DNA from: Symsagittifera roscoffensis
Taxonomy: Eukaryota > Xenacoelomorpha > Acoela > Convolutidae
DNA: 64,000 nt
Direction of reading: 5' to 3'
Assembly: GCF_963678635.1 (NCBI RefSeq)
Contig: NC_087063.1
Location: 40,438,759-40,502,758 of the forward strand
In this document: positions 20,272 to 30,850 of the stretch, piece by piece
How the letters are laid out: each line of letters opens with the position of its first letter
Numbering within the stretch: position 1 is the first letter of the stretch
Position numbers and translations under genes: made by a program
Notes under the pieces: model-generated
What the model was told of the DNA's origin: nothing
Database searches by the model: none
What the model saw: only the letters and a program-made list of their open reading frames with translations

Positions 20272-20681
20272 TGAGTTAGGACTGGGGTGTATAACTCATA
20301 GAGTAATTTCGGATAGGGTACACCGTCTGCTCGTCACGCTATCTTATTTTCGGCCGGATAGATTCGTGCAACTTCTTAGTCTAATACCGATCCTAATCTT
20401 ACTCTTATACTATCTAGTCTCAGGTTGTTTAACTAGTCTCTGCTAGGCTCAATAGATCTAGGGTATACTGGTTTATTGCGGCTGCTGAAGTGCTCGGGAG
20501 AGTCCAACTAATTTCTAAGTTAAATTCAAATCTCTCTGGTGCTGAAATTACAAGTAACTTCAGCACTTACAAATAAGTGGGTTGTTAGTTAGATGGATCA
20601 TGATTGGTTAATATTAAATACTTTACATTGGTAAAACATTTAATTTATCCAATCATAAAATATAGTTTAGATCAGGTTCCA
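20272..20681 (-). repeat. 5' LTR of the large retroelement
   Basis: This is the promoter-side LTR for the minus-strand genes. It appears identical to 1776-2185, with the same 410-bp length, the same hairpin (20539-20566) and the same AATAAA word. It is flanked outside by the duplication CTTG (20682-20685). Confidence 0.92.
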
Positions 20682-21303
20682 CTTGGGGAATCCGGAGTCA
20701 CATTTCATGATCGCTGTAAAACTACGCAATGTGCGGTCGAGTTGGGCTTAAACATTTTGCAAGTTGAATGCTTTAACAAGACAACATGGGACTTACTTAA
20801 TACTACGAGAAATAATTAATTACGTCGTTCCAATTGAAGTATTACGCAATTAAGTTTTGCACGTGTAAGGCCGAAATGTTTGATCATGATGTGATATTTT
20901 AATGCACGTTTGAAATTAATATTGGGAACCTGGAGACATTCTAGGAAATTCAAATCACGTGCGGTGGAATCCTGAAAGGGCATTTTTGGTAACCCAGACA
21001 AATTCTGAAGGTCTCAAAACATAACGTGACATTTTTGTTAGGGAAATCCGGAACACAATGGCGCGCGCTGGGGTTTTTCAATAGGTTCGACCAAAATAGA
21101 TTTTAAATTTTTGAATAAAAAGCCCAATGTCGTTGTAAGGTAACTTGCATCTTGTTGTGGAATGTTGGAATGTTTTAGGCTCTACCTCAAATGTAGTGCA
21201 AAATGTCACCCAAGGTGCCGTTGGAAAACAATGTACAATCTGAAACTTAATTATGTTCCATTTATCTACAATCTTTTAAACTCCTGTTATATTACATATT
21301 CTC
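20682..21303. other. Intergenic DNA after the retroelement
   Basis: The first four bases are the right CTTG duplication. The rest shows no convincing coding frame and no recognised repeat. It ends at a direct repeat (taataatt) that may be the target duplication of the next element. Confidence 0.5.
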
Positions 21304-22133
21304 TAATAATTAGGGCAACCATAACTGCTATTTACTGCTATTCGGTCACTGCAATAAATGCTATTTCTGCTATTTATAAGGTCAATTTTTGGTCTTTCTC
21401 AGGAATTGTCTAAACCTAATACCTACATTTCTGAGAAATGAAAGTTCACATGGATGTGATGCTTCTCAGATATTTCTGAGAAATACGGGTGCCATTAAGC
21501 AATGTATTTGACCATTTATGATGTCGAACGTGACTTAATTCCATGCTAGAAGACAACCGAAATTTCGCTGAGAGCAATAATTGAAAACTACTTTATGTGT
21601 TATGTTATCCCGCTCTGACAAAAATGGATTTCGATCGATTTTAGTATGAAAAAAGTCTGCAGATTAGATTGAAATCGATTTAAGTTGTAAAAAAGTAAGT
21701 TAGTCAAAACAAAAAATTCAGATCGATTTGGATCGATTTTAAATCGATTTAAATCGATTTAATTTCAACGCTAAAAAAATCGATTCCAGTCGATTTTAAA
21801 TCGATTTGAATGGATCTTAAATCTGACCTAAAATGAAATCGATCCAAATCGATTTTAAATCGATTTAAATCGATTTTTTTCCACTTCTTTTTTTTCTTCA
21901 AATTTTCGAATGACAGAAAAAAGAATAAAAATTTATGTCACGTGTCGTTACAAATACCAAAATTGACTAAAATGCTTGCAATGCTAAAATAATGCTTGTA
22001 AAATTGACTAAAATTCTTGTAAAATCCCTCCCCCCTCCCCCCCGGAGGATACAGAGACTCTCGCTACGCCACGGAGAGAATCTCGGGTTAAATCTGCCTA
22101 GGTTTTTAGGTAATTAATTTTTTAGGGAAAAAT

Positions 22134-22565
22134 TGGTTTTTTTTGACAATTTTCTTGATTTGTTACATATGTTAATGAACAAAACCTGATTTACAATGAT
22201 GATTTTCTATGATTTAATTGCATAATTTTGAGCTCAAAATCTGGTTTATTTTGACAATTTTCTTGATTTGTTACATATGTTAATGAACAAAACCTGATTT
22301 ACAATGATGATTTTCTATGATTTAATTGCATAATTTTGAGCTCAAAATCTGGTTTATTTTGACAATTTTCTTGATTTGTTTCATATGTTAATGCACAACA
22401 TCTGATTTACAATGATGATTTTCTATGATTTCATTGCATAATTTTGAGCTCAAAATCTGGTTTATTTTGACAATTTTTTTGATTTGTTACATATGTTAAT
22501 GCACAACATCTGATTTACAATGATGATTTTCTATGATTTCATTGCATAATTTTGAAATATCTGGT
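22134..22565. repeat. 108-bp tandem repeat, four copies
   Basis: The phrase tggttt(a/t)ttttgacaattt recurs at 22134, 22242, 22350 and 22458, giving a period of 108 bases. Copies 1 and 2 are nearly the same, and copies 3 and 4 share other substitutions (for example gcacaacatctg instead of gaacaaaacctg). The sequence is AT-rich and not coding. Confidence 0.85.
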
Positions 22566-22639
22566 ACGTGTGTTTTTATTTAAAAAATCAAGAATTTTAA
22601 TTAGTTTTCTAAGTTGCATGATTTTTTTGCCTTGTTAGC

Positions 22640-22965
22640 AAAAAAAAATCGATTTTAGTGTGTCGTGAAATCCATCGAAATCGATTTGAATCGATTTTTT
22701 AGACACTTAAATCGATTTAAAATTTTCAAAAAGATCGATTTAAATCGATTTAAAATGGATTTAAGTGAGATTCCGATGGATTTTAGTGAGTCGGAAAATC
22801 CATCGAAATCGATTTAAATCGATTTTTTAGACACTTAAATCGATTTAAAATTTTCAAAAAAATCGATTTAAATCGATTTAAAATCCATTTGAGTTCGTAA
22901 AATGGTCATGGTTAATCGATTTAAATCGATTTAAAATCGATTTAAAATCGATTTAAATCGACCGG
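22640..22965. repeat. Duplicated block of AAATCGATTT palindromes
   Basis: Two diverged copies of a block of roughly 130 bp (around 22650-22780 and 22790-22910) share the order ccatcgaaatcgattt, agacacttaaatcgattt, aaaattttcaaaaa. A run of AAATCGATTT units continues to about 22960. Similar units occur at 21640-21880 on the other side of the 108-bp array. Confidence 0.7.
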
Positions 22966-23577
22966 AAACCATTTCTGTCAGTTCGGGATGCCATTTTAAA
23001 TTCTTGTTGAACTCGATATTTCTACATGAATGTTTTTTGGTCATATTTTGAAGGTTTAAGGTCAATCTTTTTAAGTTCAACTCGATAGCGCTATAACTGA
23101 CGTTTTAAAGTCAATTTTGTGGTTTGCCCTACTAATAATTCACCTGCTTATCTTAATTTTATGAGCTTGCTTACTATAAGTCCAAGATTTGTCACATACG
23201 CTTGTAAATGAAGCATTAGGTCCGATTCTTTAGGTCCATTTGCATGACATTCATCCTTTGTCTCGACCCTTGTTACAAAATTTATCCAACTTTCATTTGA
23301 TAATGAACATTTTATTTCTCTTGAGTAATTTTGGAATTCGCCCATTGGCTTTATTTTCGCTTATTTTGATTGAAAACGGTGTATGTTACTTTGACTTTAA
23401 AAATGGCACAACTGAGTCAATGGACGTCATAGCGGGACAGAAACGTCGAGAATTCTCTTTTAGTTGACAGGGGTAACAGGGATAAAGGCAGGGATAAATT
23501 TGCAAAACCCGATAATTATAAGTACCACGTTGAATGTTTGATATTGAACTCATTTGTAACTATATTTCTGGTAGTGG

Positions 23578-23820
23578 CCCGGGTTGACCTCCATAAACCG
23601 AAAATGCTTATCTTACATTTCCCCACACCGAAAATACTTGTCATACAATTGCAAACATTGAAAATTGAAATTGCCCAAAAATTTTTTCGTTTTTTTTTCA
23701 ACCTCAAATCGAATTTTGTACTCAAACAATTATTTTCCAAAATGAAACAGCAGGAAATTGTAGGATACACATTTTTTCATATATGGAAATTGTAGGACAA
23801 GCATTTTTGGTCAACCCGGG
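23578..23820. mobile_element. Short fold-back/MITE-like element
   Basis: The left end CCCGGGTTGACC (23578-23589) and the right end GGTCAACCCGGG (23809-23820) are exact inverse copies. The similarity continues inward (aaaatgcttatcttaca against aaaatgcttgtcctaca). The 243-bp unit is largely self-complementary and non-coding. No target duplication is clear. Confidence 0.5.
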
Positions 23821-24121
23821 GGATTTTATAAAACCTGCTAAAAATACAAATCGTAACAAGGATATTCGGTTGCTGTGTATCACGACTGAAAGGGCTTTAC
23901 ATGATATATCACTCAACCCCGTGTAATGATTCTTTGATTTACCCGATTTTGCGTGGAAAATAATTTAAAAAAACAAAACACACCCGAATATAAAGTTTTT
24001 CCCCATTTTCAATGGAAGGAACAACAAGAAAACAACAAAGTTTCAGATATGAATCAGCTGTTTTGAATGTGAAAAACAAACATCTAAAATTTGTATTAAA
24101 AGAGAATTAAATGACGCAAAG

Positions 24122-24351
24122 CTTTTGACAACTGTGAGGATGTCTGCCCGGAAGGTGAAAAGATGAAAAAGATCAAGGACTGTGAAATAGAGAAGCCCAA
24201 TGGTTGTGGTCCCGAGGGTCTTCCTGATTTCATACTCGATGTTTCTGACTTGATGACGACTGAATCCACGCAGAGATGCTGTGAGGAACATGACATGTGT
24301 TACTCGGCTTGTCGCTCTGAATTTACTAAATGCGAGAAAGAATTCAGGCCT
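24122..24351 (+). pseudogene. Group XII-like phospholipase A2, exon with the catalytic site
   Basis: The frame encodes a Cys-rich segment with NGCGPEG followed by CCEEHDMCYSAC, the secreted PLA2 active-site pattern CCxxHDxCY with catalytic His-Asp. The preceding DNCEDVCPEGEK and the spacing to NGCG match group XII PLA2s rather than venom-type groups. The matching C-terminal exon is at 25074-25218. After KCEKEFR the frame loses similarity, while the -1 frame shows a Cys where one is expected and then meets a stop. This suggests a frameshift, an exon edge or a sequence error. No signal-peptide exon is visible. Family membership is well supported; whether the gene is intact is not. I call it a pseudogene provisionally. 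Confidence 0.6.
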
Positions 24352-24538
24352 GTCTTCAAAAATGAAATATTTTATCACTCAAAAAATTATATTTTATCCG
24401 GACGATTACACACGCCATTCCTGTGGCCTTTTTTGACGAAAAGAAGGATTCACCTAATCTATAATTTTCAAGTCTTAAGAAAAACAGAGCGTTTTAAGAT
24501 TCAAAGTTTTGAAGTTGAGACCATTTTGTGAGTTAATT

Positions 24539-24925
24539 CGGGGCAGTACAACAAGGCCGAAGTACAACATGGCCGAAAAAAAATTAGTTCAACAGTGCCG
24601 AAAATGAAAAATTTGTTCAACAGGGCCAAAAATTTCAACAAATTTCAACGTATTAGGTGCGGCAATCAAAAATTAAACGGCGATCGTTTACAAACTTAAG
24701 TGATACTTTGAGAACTTGAGCGAGAAAATTTACCACTTAGACGTTTTGGCGCCAAAATAATTGTTCAATTTGCAGTTGCAGACATTTTGGCACCAAAATT
24801 GGAGTGAATTTTTTTGTTAATTAGCGTTAGTAAATTGCCGCTCTTTTGAAAATGCGTTTAAAATATTCTGAAATTTTCACGCCTTTTTCGGCACTGTTGT
24901 ACTTCGGCACTGTTGAACGCCCCCG
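24539..24925. mobile_element. 387-bp MITE inside the phospholipase intron
   Basis: The left end begins cggggcagtacaaca and the right end, inverted, begins cgggggcgttcaaca. About 40 bases of the ends match, with repeated words gccgaagtacaaca and gccgaaaaa. The 6-bp direct repeat ttaatt flanks it at 24533-24538 and 24926-24931. There is no coding frame. The family is not identified. Confidence 0.75.
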
Positions 24926-25073
24926 TTAATTCAATCAAATTGATACATTGCATCTTTTGGAAAATCATTTTCATAAAAAAACTCCCTCAAAATGATTAAT
25001 ACTTCGGGCAAAATTAAATATTTAATAATTGGCTGTAAAAAATGATTCGCCTGAAAAGATTCCTTGATACCAG

Positions 25074-25218
25074 AGAATGTCTGGCGGGAGTAGACGACAC
25101 GCTGTCGTGGGTCACGGATGCTGCTGGTTGCAAGTACTTCAAAAGAGCACAGAACATGGGCTGCAGATGTCACAATGAGTCATCAACTCTGTCGGAATTA
25201 GACGGAGTGTGTCCATAA
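25074..25218 (+). CDS. Group XII-like phospholipase A2, C-terminal exon
   Basis: After an acceptor-like ttccttgataccag, the frame reads AGVDDTLSWVTDAAGCKYF and continues with RAQNMGCRCHNE and a stop at 25216-25218. The GCxxY, A-Q and CRCH pattern matches the end of group XII secreted PLA2s and continues the exon at 24122-24351 on the same strand. The enzyme would be a secreted Ca-dependent lipase or lipase-like protein. The middle exon carrying the remaining cysteines was not found between the two. Confidence 0.6.
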
Positions 25219-25462
25219 ATTTGAGCCTCAGATAACATAATTCAACCTAGAGAAAAACCTCCAAACAACCTATTTGGCTCTTTCCCAGTTTCCCAACCCA
25301 TCAAAAACTACAAAATAAAGCTGTTCCAAATTTGTTCACTTGACATTTTGCATGTAAGTTTTATTGTAGAAACTTGTTCACCTGTGCACACTGACGCGTT
25401 TTAAGCAGTTTATAACTTGAAAATCTTTTTGAGTGGACTTTTTTTATTGAATTTCAAACAAA

Positions 25463-26576
25463 CAAGACTGCTCGTATCAGGGCAAAGCCCTAAATGTTCA
25501 GATTGGCTTTGAAGGTTTTATGAAGCAGTAATAACATTAAAAAAATAAAATGTACAAAAAAAATGAAACGAAATTTTTTTTCTAAAAATTGAAATTTTTT
25601 AAAATAAAAATCATGCCCCGACACGCCATAAAAAGCACAAAAGGATAGATTTTGCTCCTTGTAATAAATCAATTATGGCAAATAAGCTTCTTTCAACCAA
25701 TTTGGAACAATTTTAATTGGATTCGCACTCCGCTTACGCGTTAATAGCGCGAAATATATCGCGCGTTAATTGTCCCAAATTGGCCAAAATGGCAATCTTT
25801 AAACCCCCCTAACTTTATGAAAAATGATCACAGGTAAAATATTTTTTCAAATTTGAGCTCAGGACAACAAAAAACAACTTTTGAATGATAAAAAAAATTC
25901 CGTCAAAAATGGCTAGTTAAAAAGTCGAAATTTGTCTGAAGAAAAAAAAAACCCACCCCGAGCACAAATATTCCGTTACTTTCGTATCGAAAGTCAAAAC
26001 AAAAATTAAGCTGCAAAAGAGCCAGGGCTTTTTTCCAGTGCATTTTTCCACATTGAAGAAAACTTACACTTTTTGTTCCGTCTTTCGATACGAAAGTAAC
26101 GGAATATTTGTGCTCGGGGTAGGTTTTTTTTTCTTTAGACAAATTTCGAGTTTTTAACTAGCCATTTTTGACAGGATTTTTTTATATCATTCGAAAGGTA
26201 TTTTTGTCCAGAGCTTAAATTTGAAAATATATTTCACCTGTGATCATTTTTCGCAAAGTTATGGGGTTTAAGGATTGCCATTTTGGCCAATTTGGGACAA
26301 TTAACGCGCGATATATTTCGTGCTATTAACGCGTGAGCGGAGATTTAATCCGTCTTAGAAATCGTTCCAAGTTGGTGGTTGAAAGAAGCTTATTGCCATA
26401 ATTGATTTGTTACAATGAGCGAAATCTATTTTTTTGTACTTTATATGGCGTGTGGGGGATGGTTTTCATGAAAAATTTCAAATTAAAAAAAAAATTAATT
26501 TTCTTTTTTTACATTTAATTTTTAAATGTTTTTACTGCTCCATAAAACCTTAAAAGGCTGATACAATTAGTCTTGT
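25463..26576. repeat. 1.1-kb imperfect palindrome (fold-back element)
   Basis: The arm 25463-25993 and the arm 26082-26576 are inverted copies with scattered differences around a loop of about 90 bases. The inner ends are ccgttactttcgtatcgaaag and its exact inverse. The shared outer words include caagact and gtatcag. The open frame crossing the loop is a by-product of the palindrome. It is likely a fold-back transposon or an inverted duplication. Confidence 0.85.
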
Positions 26577-27239
26577 CTTGCATTTATTTTTGACTAACAA
26601 GAGAAATCAAATAAAGAGGCTGCCGTTCTTACAACGGCGAATTCAATTTTTTAATTGTTAAGTTCAACAGCTTCATATTGCAAACAATTGTTGATAATGT
26701 TTAAAGAATGTCTGGAGGGGTTATCAAAGAGTATTTCGGCTCATTGTGTGGTAACGCTGAAAAAAAGGTTTTTAAAAAAAGATTAAAGTTTAATTTTGGG
26801 TGAAAAATTTTTAGAACAACAAATTTATTATTTATACTTTTGCCTTAGATATGAAAATATGAATTAACATAAAAATTATTACAACTTCAAAATTTTTTTA
26901 TCGTTTGATCAGTTGCGAGAAGCCTTAGCCTATTTCTTATTCATTTGGCAGCTTTCTTTATTTTTTTTCTTATAGTAAAAATTTTTAGCGTATTTTTGGT
27001 TAGAACGCCGGTTGGAAATTTCTGATAACTCATAGAAATTAGAAAAAACAACAGTTCTGCTGCTACTTCTACCGTTTGTGAACAGTTGCAAAATGGTTTG
27101 TTTGGCTGATACTGTTAAAGGTTTTAATTTTTATTAAGTAAATAACTAATAAAAAATGAGGTCTTAAAACTTTATGTAAGTTAAGTTTTTAGGTTTTGGC
27201 GAGCACAATTAGACCTTCTGTATAGTTGATTCAGCATAA

Positions 27240-28806
27240 GATTTTGAAAACAGGAAGAGTTGGATTTTAGGAAACAGCTTCCTCGTCTTAAATGAAATAA
27301 AATCAAATTGACTGTTTACCAAGCGGACGACGTATTTGACTGAACTTTTTTTTGTAAATCGATGTTTTTGATTCATTTTTTTAATTTGATTTTTTGTCAA
27401 CATTAACAGATGCACATCTATCTTTTTTGTGGGCCAGCAATTTTTTTCAAACCAATAAGTGCAATTTTTCATATCTTTCTTAGGCTCAAATTTACAATTA
27501 TGACAACAACTTTTTTGATGTGACACAAGTGAAAAGAAAAGAATTTAACTATTGCAGATATTCAGGCATATGATTGTTATATAATTGAATGAACAATAGT
27601 TGCAAATTGGGGCCTTGAGGTACAATAAATCCGATTGGTTGAACAGATGAAATTTTACTGCAATGCTCAAACAATTAAATTGGATGGGGACCGATCGTTT
27701 AGCAGACCAATCTCTAAGCATAAAAAGTGAAAAATGAGTCTGTTAGCAGACCAACGTAATAAAGTGATGAATGGTTGATTGACAGACTCAAAAATACGCT
27801 CAGTCTGAAGCCAAGCTTCCCCAATTTAGACAATTAGCTCGCAATTTGTAAACAAAATTATCCACTTCAGAAACACAACAGTCTAAATTAGCGGCAAAAC
27901 AAAGGTTTACGCGCACAACAACACTCGTGTTGAATTGAAGCGCAGCGGAGCAAGCGGTCGCTAATCGCCAATGCCGCGTTTGAAGTTAGTTATCACACTT
28001 TATAATTGTTCTGAGTCTGCTAAAAAACCGGTCTGCTAAAAGCCCTAGCACCAAATTGGATCATTTGAATAGCTTTCAAGAATTTCGTTACGACTTTGTC
28101 GAGATCTATAGCAGTGTAATAATTAATAGAACCTTGTAATCATTTGTGTCAAGTATTTTATAAAGATTAAGGAAACAGGCGTTTACGATGAAAAGTTTTT
28201 TTTTCCAATGTAGTTTCTCATGAACTCTGTTAAACCAAGCAAAGTATGAGAGCTTTGTCTTTAGCTATGGAACCCAAATTGGTCGTTTTCGAAATAGTCA
28301 TTTGTTTTAAAATGAACATCATTAGCCATTTGCACTAAATGTTGATGAAATAAATTCAAAATAGAGCTGAGTAGGTTAATCGTCATATAAGAAAATTGGC
28401 ATCAGAAAATTCACAACATTCATTCGACGTCATGATTTTTGCCACATCAGGGCTATTGGAAAAAGTGGCCTTGAGTTGAGCATTTTTTAAAGATTTCAAA
28501 AAAAATCTGACATACTGCAGTTAACAAATTTCAAAGTATAGTGTTAGTACTGCCATCATGAGGAAAACCACTTTTACTTTCTAAAAGTTTATCTTAAAAT
28601 TGCTGCACAACTATTCCATTTTTCCTCCATATGAAAGTTCATGGGAACAAAATTGTTGTTCAAAGTTTCTCCCGTGTTAGAGAAAAAACTACTGAAGGTC
28701 TGCGCAAACATTTTTTTTGTTAAATGTTCAATTTTACAAAACTTAAAACAAACATCGAAGAAATTTTTGCCAGTTTTGTTTTTCTGTTAAAAACACAAAA
28801 ATTTAA
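27240..28806 (-). pseudogene. Decayed LINE reverse transcriptase, copy A
   Basis: Minus-strand translation gives fragments of a non-LTR RT: QFGFHS then RQSSHTLLGLTEFMRN near 28250-28350, and IVPQGPNLQLLFIQL near 27600-27650 (the VPQGS block). A later tract contains KNCWPTKKIDVHLLML near 27400-27450. Stops and frameshifts are frequent. A 367-bp MITE (27686-28052) splits it. It is followed by a diverged tandem copy. The clade was not determined. Confidence 0.6.
27686..28052. mobile_element. 367-bp MITE with 23-bp TIRs and 9-bp target duplication
   Basis: The left terminus ggggaccgatcgtttagcagacc and the inverted right terminus share GG and a perfect TTTAGCAGACC. The word aaattggat flanks both sides (27677-27685, 28053-28061). 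The paralogous LINE copy at 29140-29165 has a single aaattggat followed by catttgaatag, an empty site. A 9-bp duplication and GG ends would suit a Merlin-like or Mutator-like family; I cannot decide which. Confidence 0.85.
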
Positions 28807-29890
28807 CTGAACTTTTTTTTTGTAAAATGATGTTTTTGGTTCATTTTTTTCAATTGATTTTTTATCAACATTAACAAATGCACATCTATGTTTTTTGTTG
28901 GCCAGCAATTTTTTTTTCAAAATAATAAGTGCAATCTTTCATATTCTTCTTAAGCTCAAATTTACAATTATGACAACAAATTTTTTGCGGTGACACAAAT
29001 GAAAAGAAAAAAAAATTAACTATTGCAGATATTCAGGCATATGAATGCTTGTAACTGAATAAACAATAGTCCCAAGTTGGAGCCTTGGGGTACAACAAAT
29101 CTCATTAATTGAACAGATGAGTTTTTACTGCAATGCTCAAACATTTAAATTGGATCATTTGAATAGTTTTCAAGAAAATTTCGTTTCGACTTTTCTAGAT
29201 CTACAGCAGTGTAATAATTGAAAAAAAACACCTTGTAATCATTTTGGTCAAATATTTTAAAAAGATCGAGAAAAGAGGCGTTTCCGAATTTTTTTTATCA
29301 AATGAGTTTCTAATGAACTCTGTTAAACGAGTCAAAGCATGCGAGCCTTGTCTTCATGTAGGGAACCCAAATTGGTCGTTTTTCGAAAAGGTCATTTTTT
29401 AAAATTGAACGTCATTAGTCATTTGCACTAAATGTTGTTGAAAAAAATCAAATTAGAGCTGAGTAGGTTAATCGACATATAAGAAAATTGGCATTAGAAA
29501 ATTCACAACATTAATTTGACGCCTTGATTTTTGCCACATCAGGGCTATTGGAAAAAATGGCTTTGACTTGAGCTTTTCCTACAGATTTCAAAAAGAATCT
29601 GTTACACTATAGTCAACAAATTTCAAAATAATTTAATACTACTGCCATCATGAGGAAAACCACTTTAACTTCGTAGAAAAAAAATTTTCAAAATAGCTGC
29701 TTCCTTTACACACAACTATTCCGTTTTTGCTCCATCTGTAAGTTCACGGGAACAAATTTGTCGCCCATTATATTCTCCGAGGTTAGAGAAAAACTATTGA
29801 AGGTCTGCACAAAGAGTTCTCTTTTTGTTAAGTGTTCAAATTTACAAAACTTAATAAAAACATTGAAACTCATTTTGCCAGTTTTTTTTC
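28807..29890 (-). pseudogene. Decayed LINE reverse transcriptase, copy B
   Basis: This copy is parallel to 27340-28780 without the MITE. Minus-strand fragments include RQGSHALTRLTEF (near 29320-29345), FLDLF (near 29270), and LMRFVVPQGSNLGLLF (near 29080-29110). The reading frame is broken many times. The tandem arrangement with copy A suggests local duplication of an already dead LINE fragment. Confidence 0.6.
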
Positions 29891-30158
29891 CGGTCAAATT
29901 TTTTCTGCGCTCTTTCGTTTCTGCAATTTTTTATTCTTTCCATGATCTACAAAACCTTTTATAATTCAACGTTATTTGTTTGATACCTCATTTCTGAGAC
30001 GTTTTGATTAATTTTGTCCATTTCATGTTTGAAAAAATTCATTTTTAACTCAATGACAATTTTTTATCCACATAATTGTTCTTTTCTTGGTTTTCCTAGG
30101 GCAATACTTGCTTACAGAATAAATTCAATTTGTTTTCTTAAAAATTAGAATAGCGTCA
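29891..30158. other. Intergenic DNA left of the Polinton
   Basis: No gene or repeat recognised. The sequence ends directly at the Polinton terminus AGTAGTATAGC; I see no 6-bp duplication matching the right flank. Confidence 0.5.
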
Positions 30159-30540
30159 GTAGTATAGCTAATTTACACTGGGATCAGGGGGGGTGATCCC
30201 TACAGGGATCATTGGGTATTGAGATCCCAACGTAAATTTTTGAGATCCCAAAATACTGATCCCAGTGTAAAATTTGTTATGATCCCAAATAATGATCCCA
30301 CAAGTTTGATCCCAATGTATAATTTTTTAAACTAATGATCCTGAATGTAAATTTTTGTTAGGTTGATAGCTAAATCGTCCAAATGCCCAGACGGTGTATT
30401 TCGTTCTTTTTGTTCATGCACCAAATTGGAGTGGTATATAAAGTGGTTATAGCGATTAGTTTCAAGCATGGTATATGAAAGACGCTTGATTTCTGCACCG
30501 AATATGTTTGAAATATATGTATAGAATCAGCTTGAAATTT
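30159..30540. repeat. Polinton left terminal inverted repeat
   Basis: Matches the reverse complement of 48454-48835 apart from a very few differences, including a one-base indel in a cccagtg word. The outer ~200 bases hold about ten GATCCC-type motifs, among them the palindrome tgatccctacagggatca. The inner part carries no coding frame of note. Confidence 0.95.
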
Positions 30541-30850
30541 TTATGTATTACTATAGACTGGTTTCTGTAAACGTCTATGTCAAGTACTTTCAGGAAGAAA
30601 CTGTTGAAGAATTAAACTGAAAACATACGTTTCAAGGTTAAATTGAATTTTGTAAACTTTTGGTTAAAATTTAACACCAATTCTAACACGCACACTGGTA
30701 CACATTAAAACATAAAACATGTCTCAAAGTCAATATTAGATAAGAAGCGTTTGCAGCGAAATTACTTCTGGCTTGGCCATTGAATGTAAACGCTGTTACT
30801 GTTTACTGCACAATATTTTACACACTATCACATTAACAAATAATTTTTTC

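Larger units (their letters stand above)
1776..20681 (-). mobile_element. Large Env-bearing Ty3/Gypsy-type LTR retroelement, apparently young
   Basis: Two 410-bp direct repeats (1776-2185 and 20272-20681) that I cannot tell apart by eye bound an 18.9-kb unit. On the minus strand the LTR begins TG and ends CA. The flanks carry the 4-bp duplication CTTG at 1772-1775 and 20682-20685. All genes lie on the minus strand, so the right LTR is the 5' LTR. The domain order protease, RT, RNase H, integrase with DD35E spacing is that of Ty3/Gypsy (Metaviridae). A signal-peptide and membrane-anchor protein downstream of pol occupies the env position. Identical LTRs and long open frames suggest recent insertion. 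The size is far above the usual 5-10 kb because of four extra ORFs and long untranslated regions. Confidence 0.93.
21609..22987. mobile_element. Nested TIR-bounded unit built of AAATCGATTT repeats
   Basis: Nineteen-base termini at 21609-21627 (cccgctctgacaaaaatgg) and 22969-22987 (inverted: cccgaactgacagaaatgg) match at 16 of 19 positions. Inside the termini, both sides carry runs of the palindrome AAATCGATTT, and a 108-bp tandem repeat lies in between. No coding frame is present. It looks like a MITE or fold-back unit of unknown family. I see no target duplication. Confidence 0.5.
21312..23132. mobile_element. Putative non-autonomous DNA transposon containing nested repeats
   Basis: The left end reads AGGGCAACCA and the right end, reversed, reads AGGGCAAACCA. 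The 8-bp word taataatt lies at 21304-21311 and 23133-23140, with two extra bases at the right. An 8-bp duplication would suit an hAT-like element. The interior has no transposase and includes another TIR-bounded unit and several tandem arrays. The short inverted repeat makes this tentative. Confidence 0.35.

Noticed and set aside
22134..22565. CRISPR-like array
   Set aside because: The repeats are contiguous 108-bp tandem units without spacers, in a eukaryotic repeat region.
25903..26142. 79-codon frame spanning the palindrome loop
   Set aside because: It arises from self-complementary sequence and reads similarly on both arms.
30150..30164. 6-bp target duplication expected for the Polinton
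   Set aside because: The left flank (agcgtc) and right flank (cgcacc) do not match under any end placement I tried.
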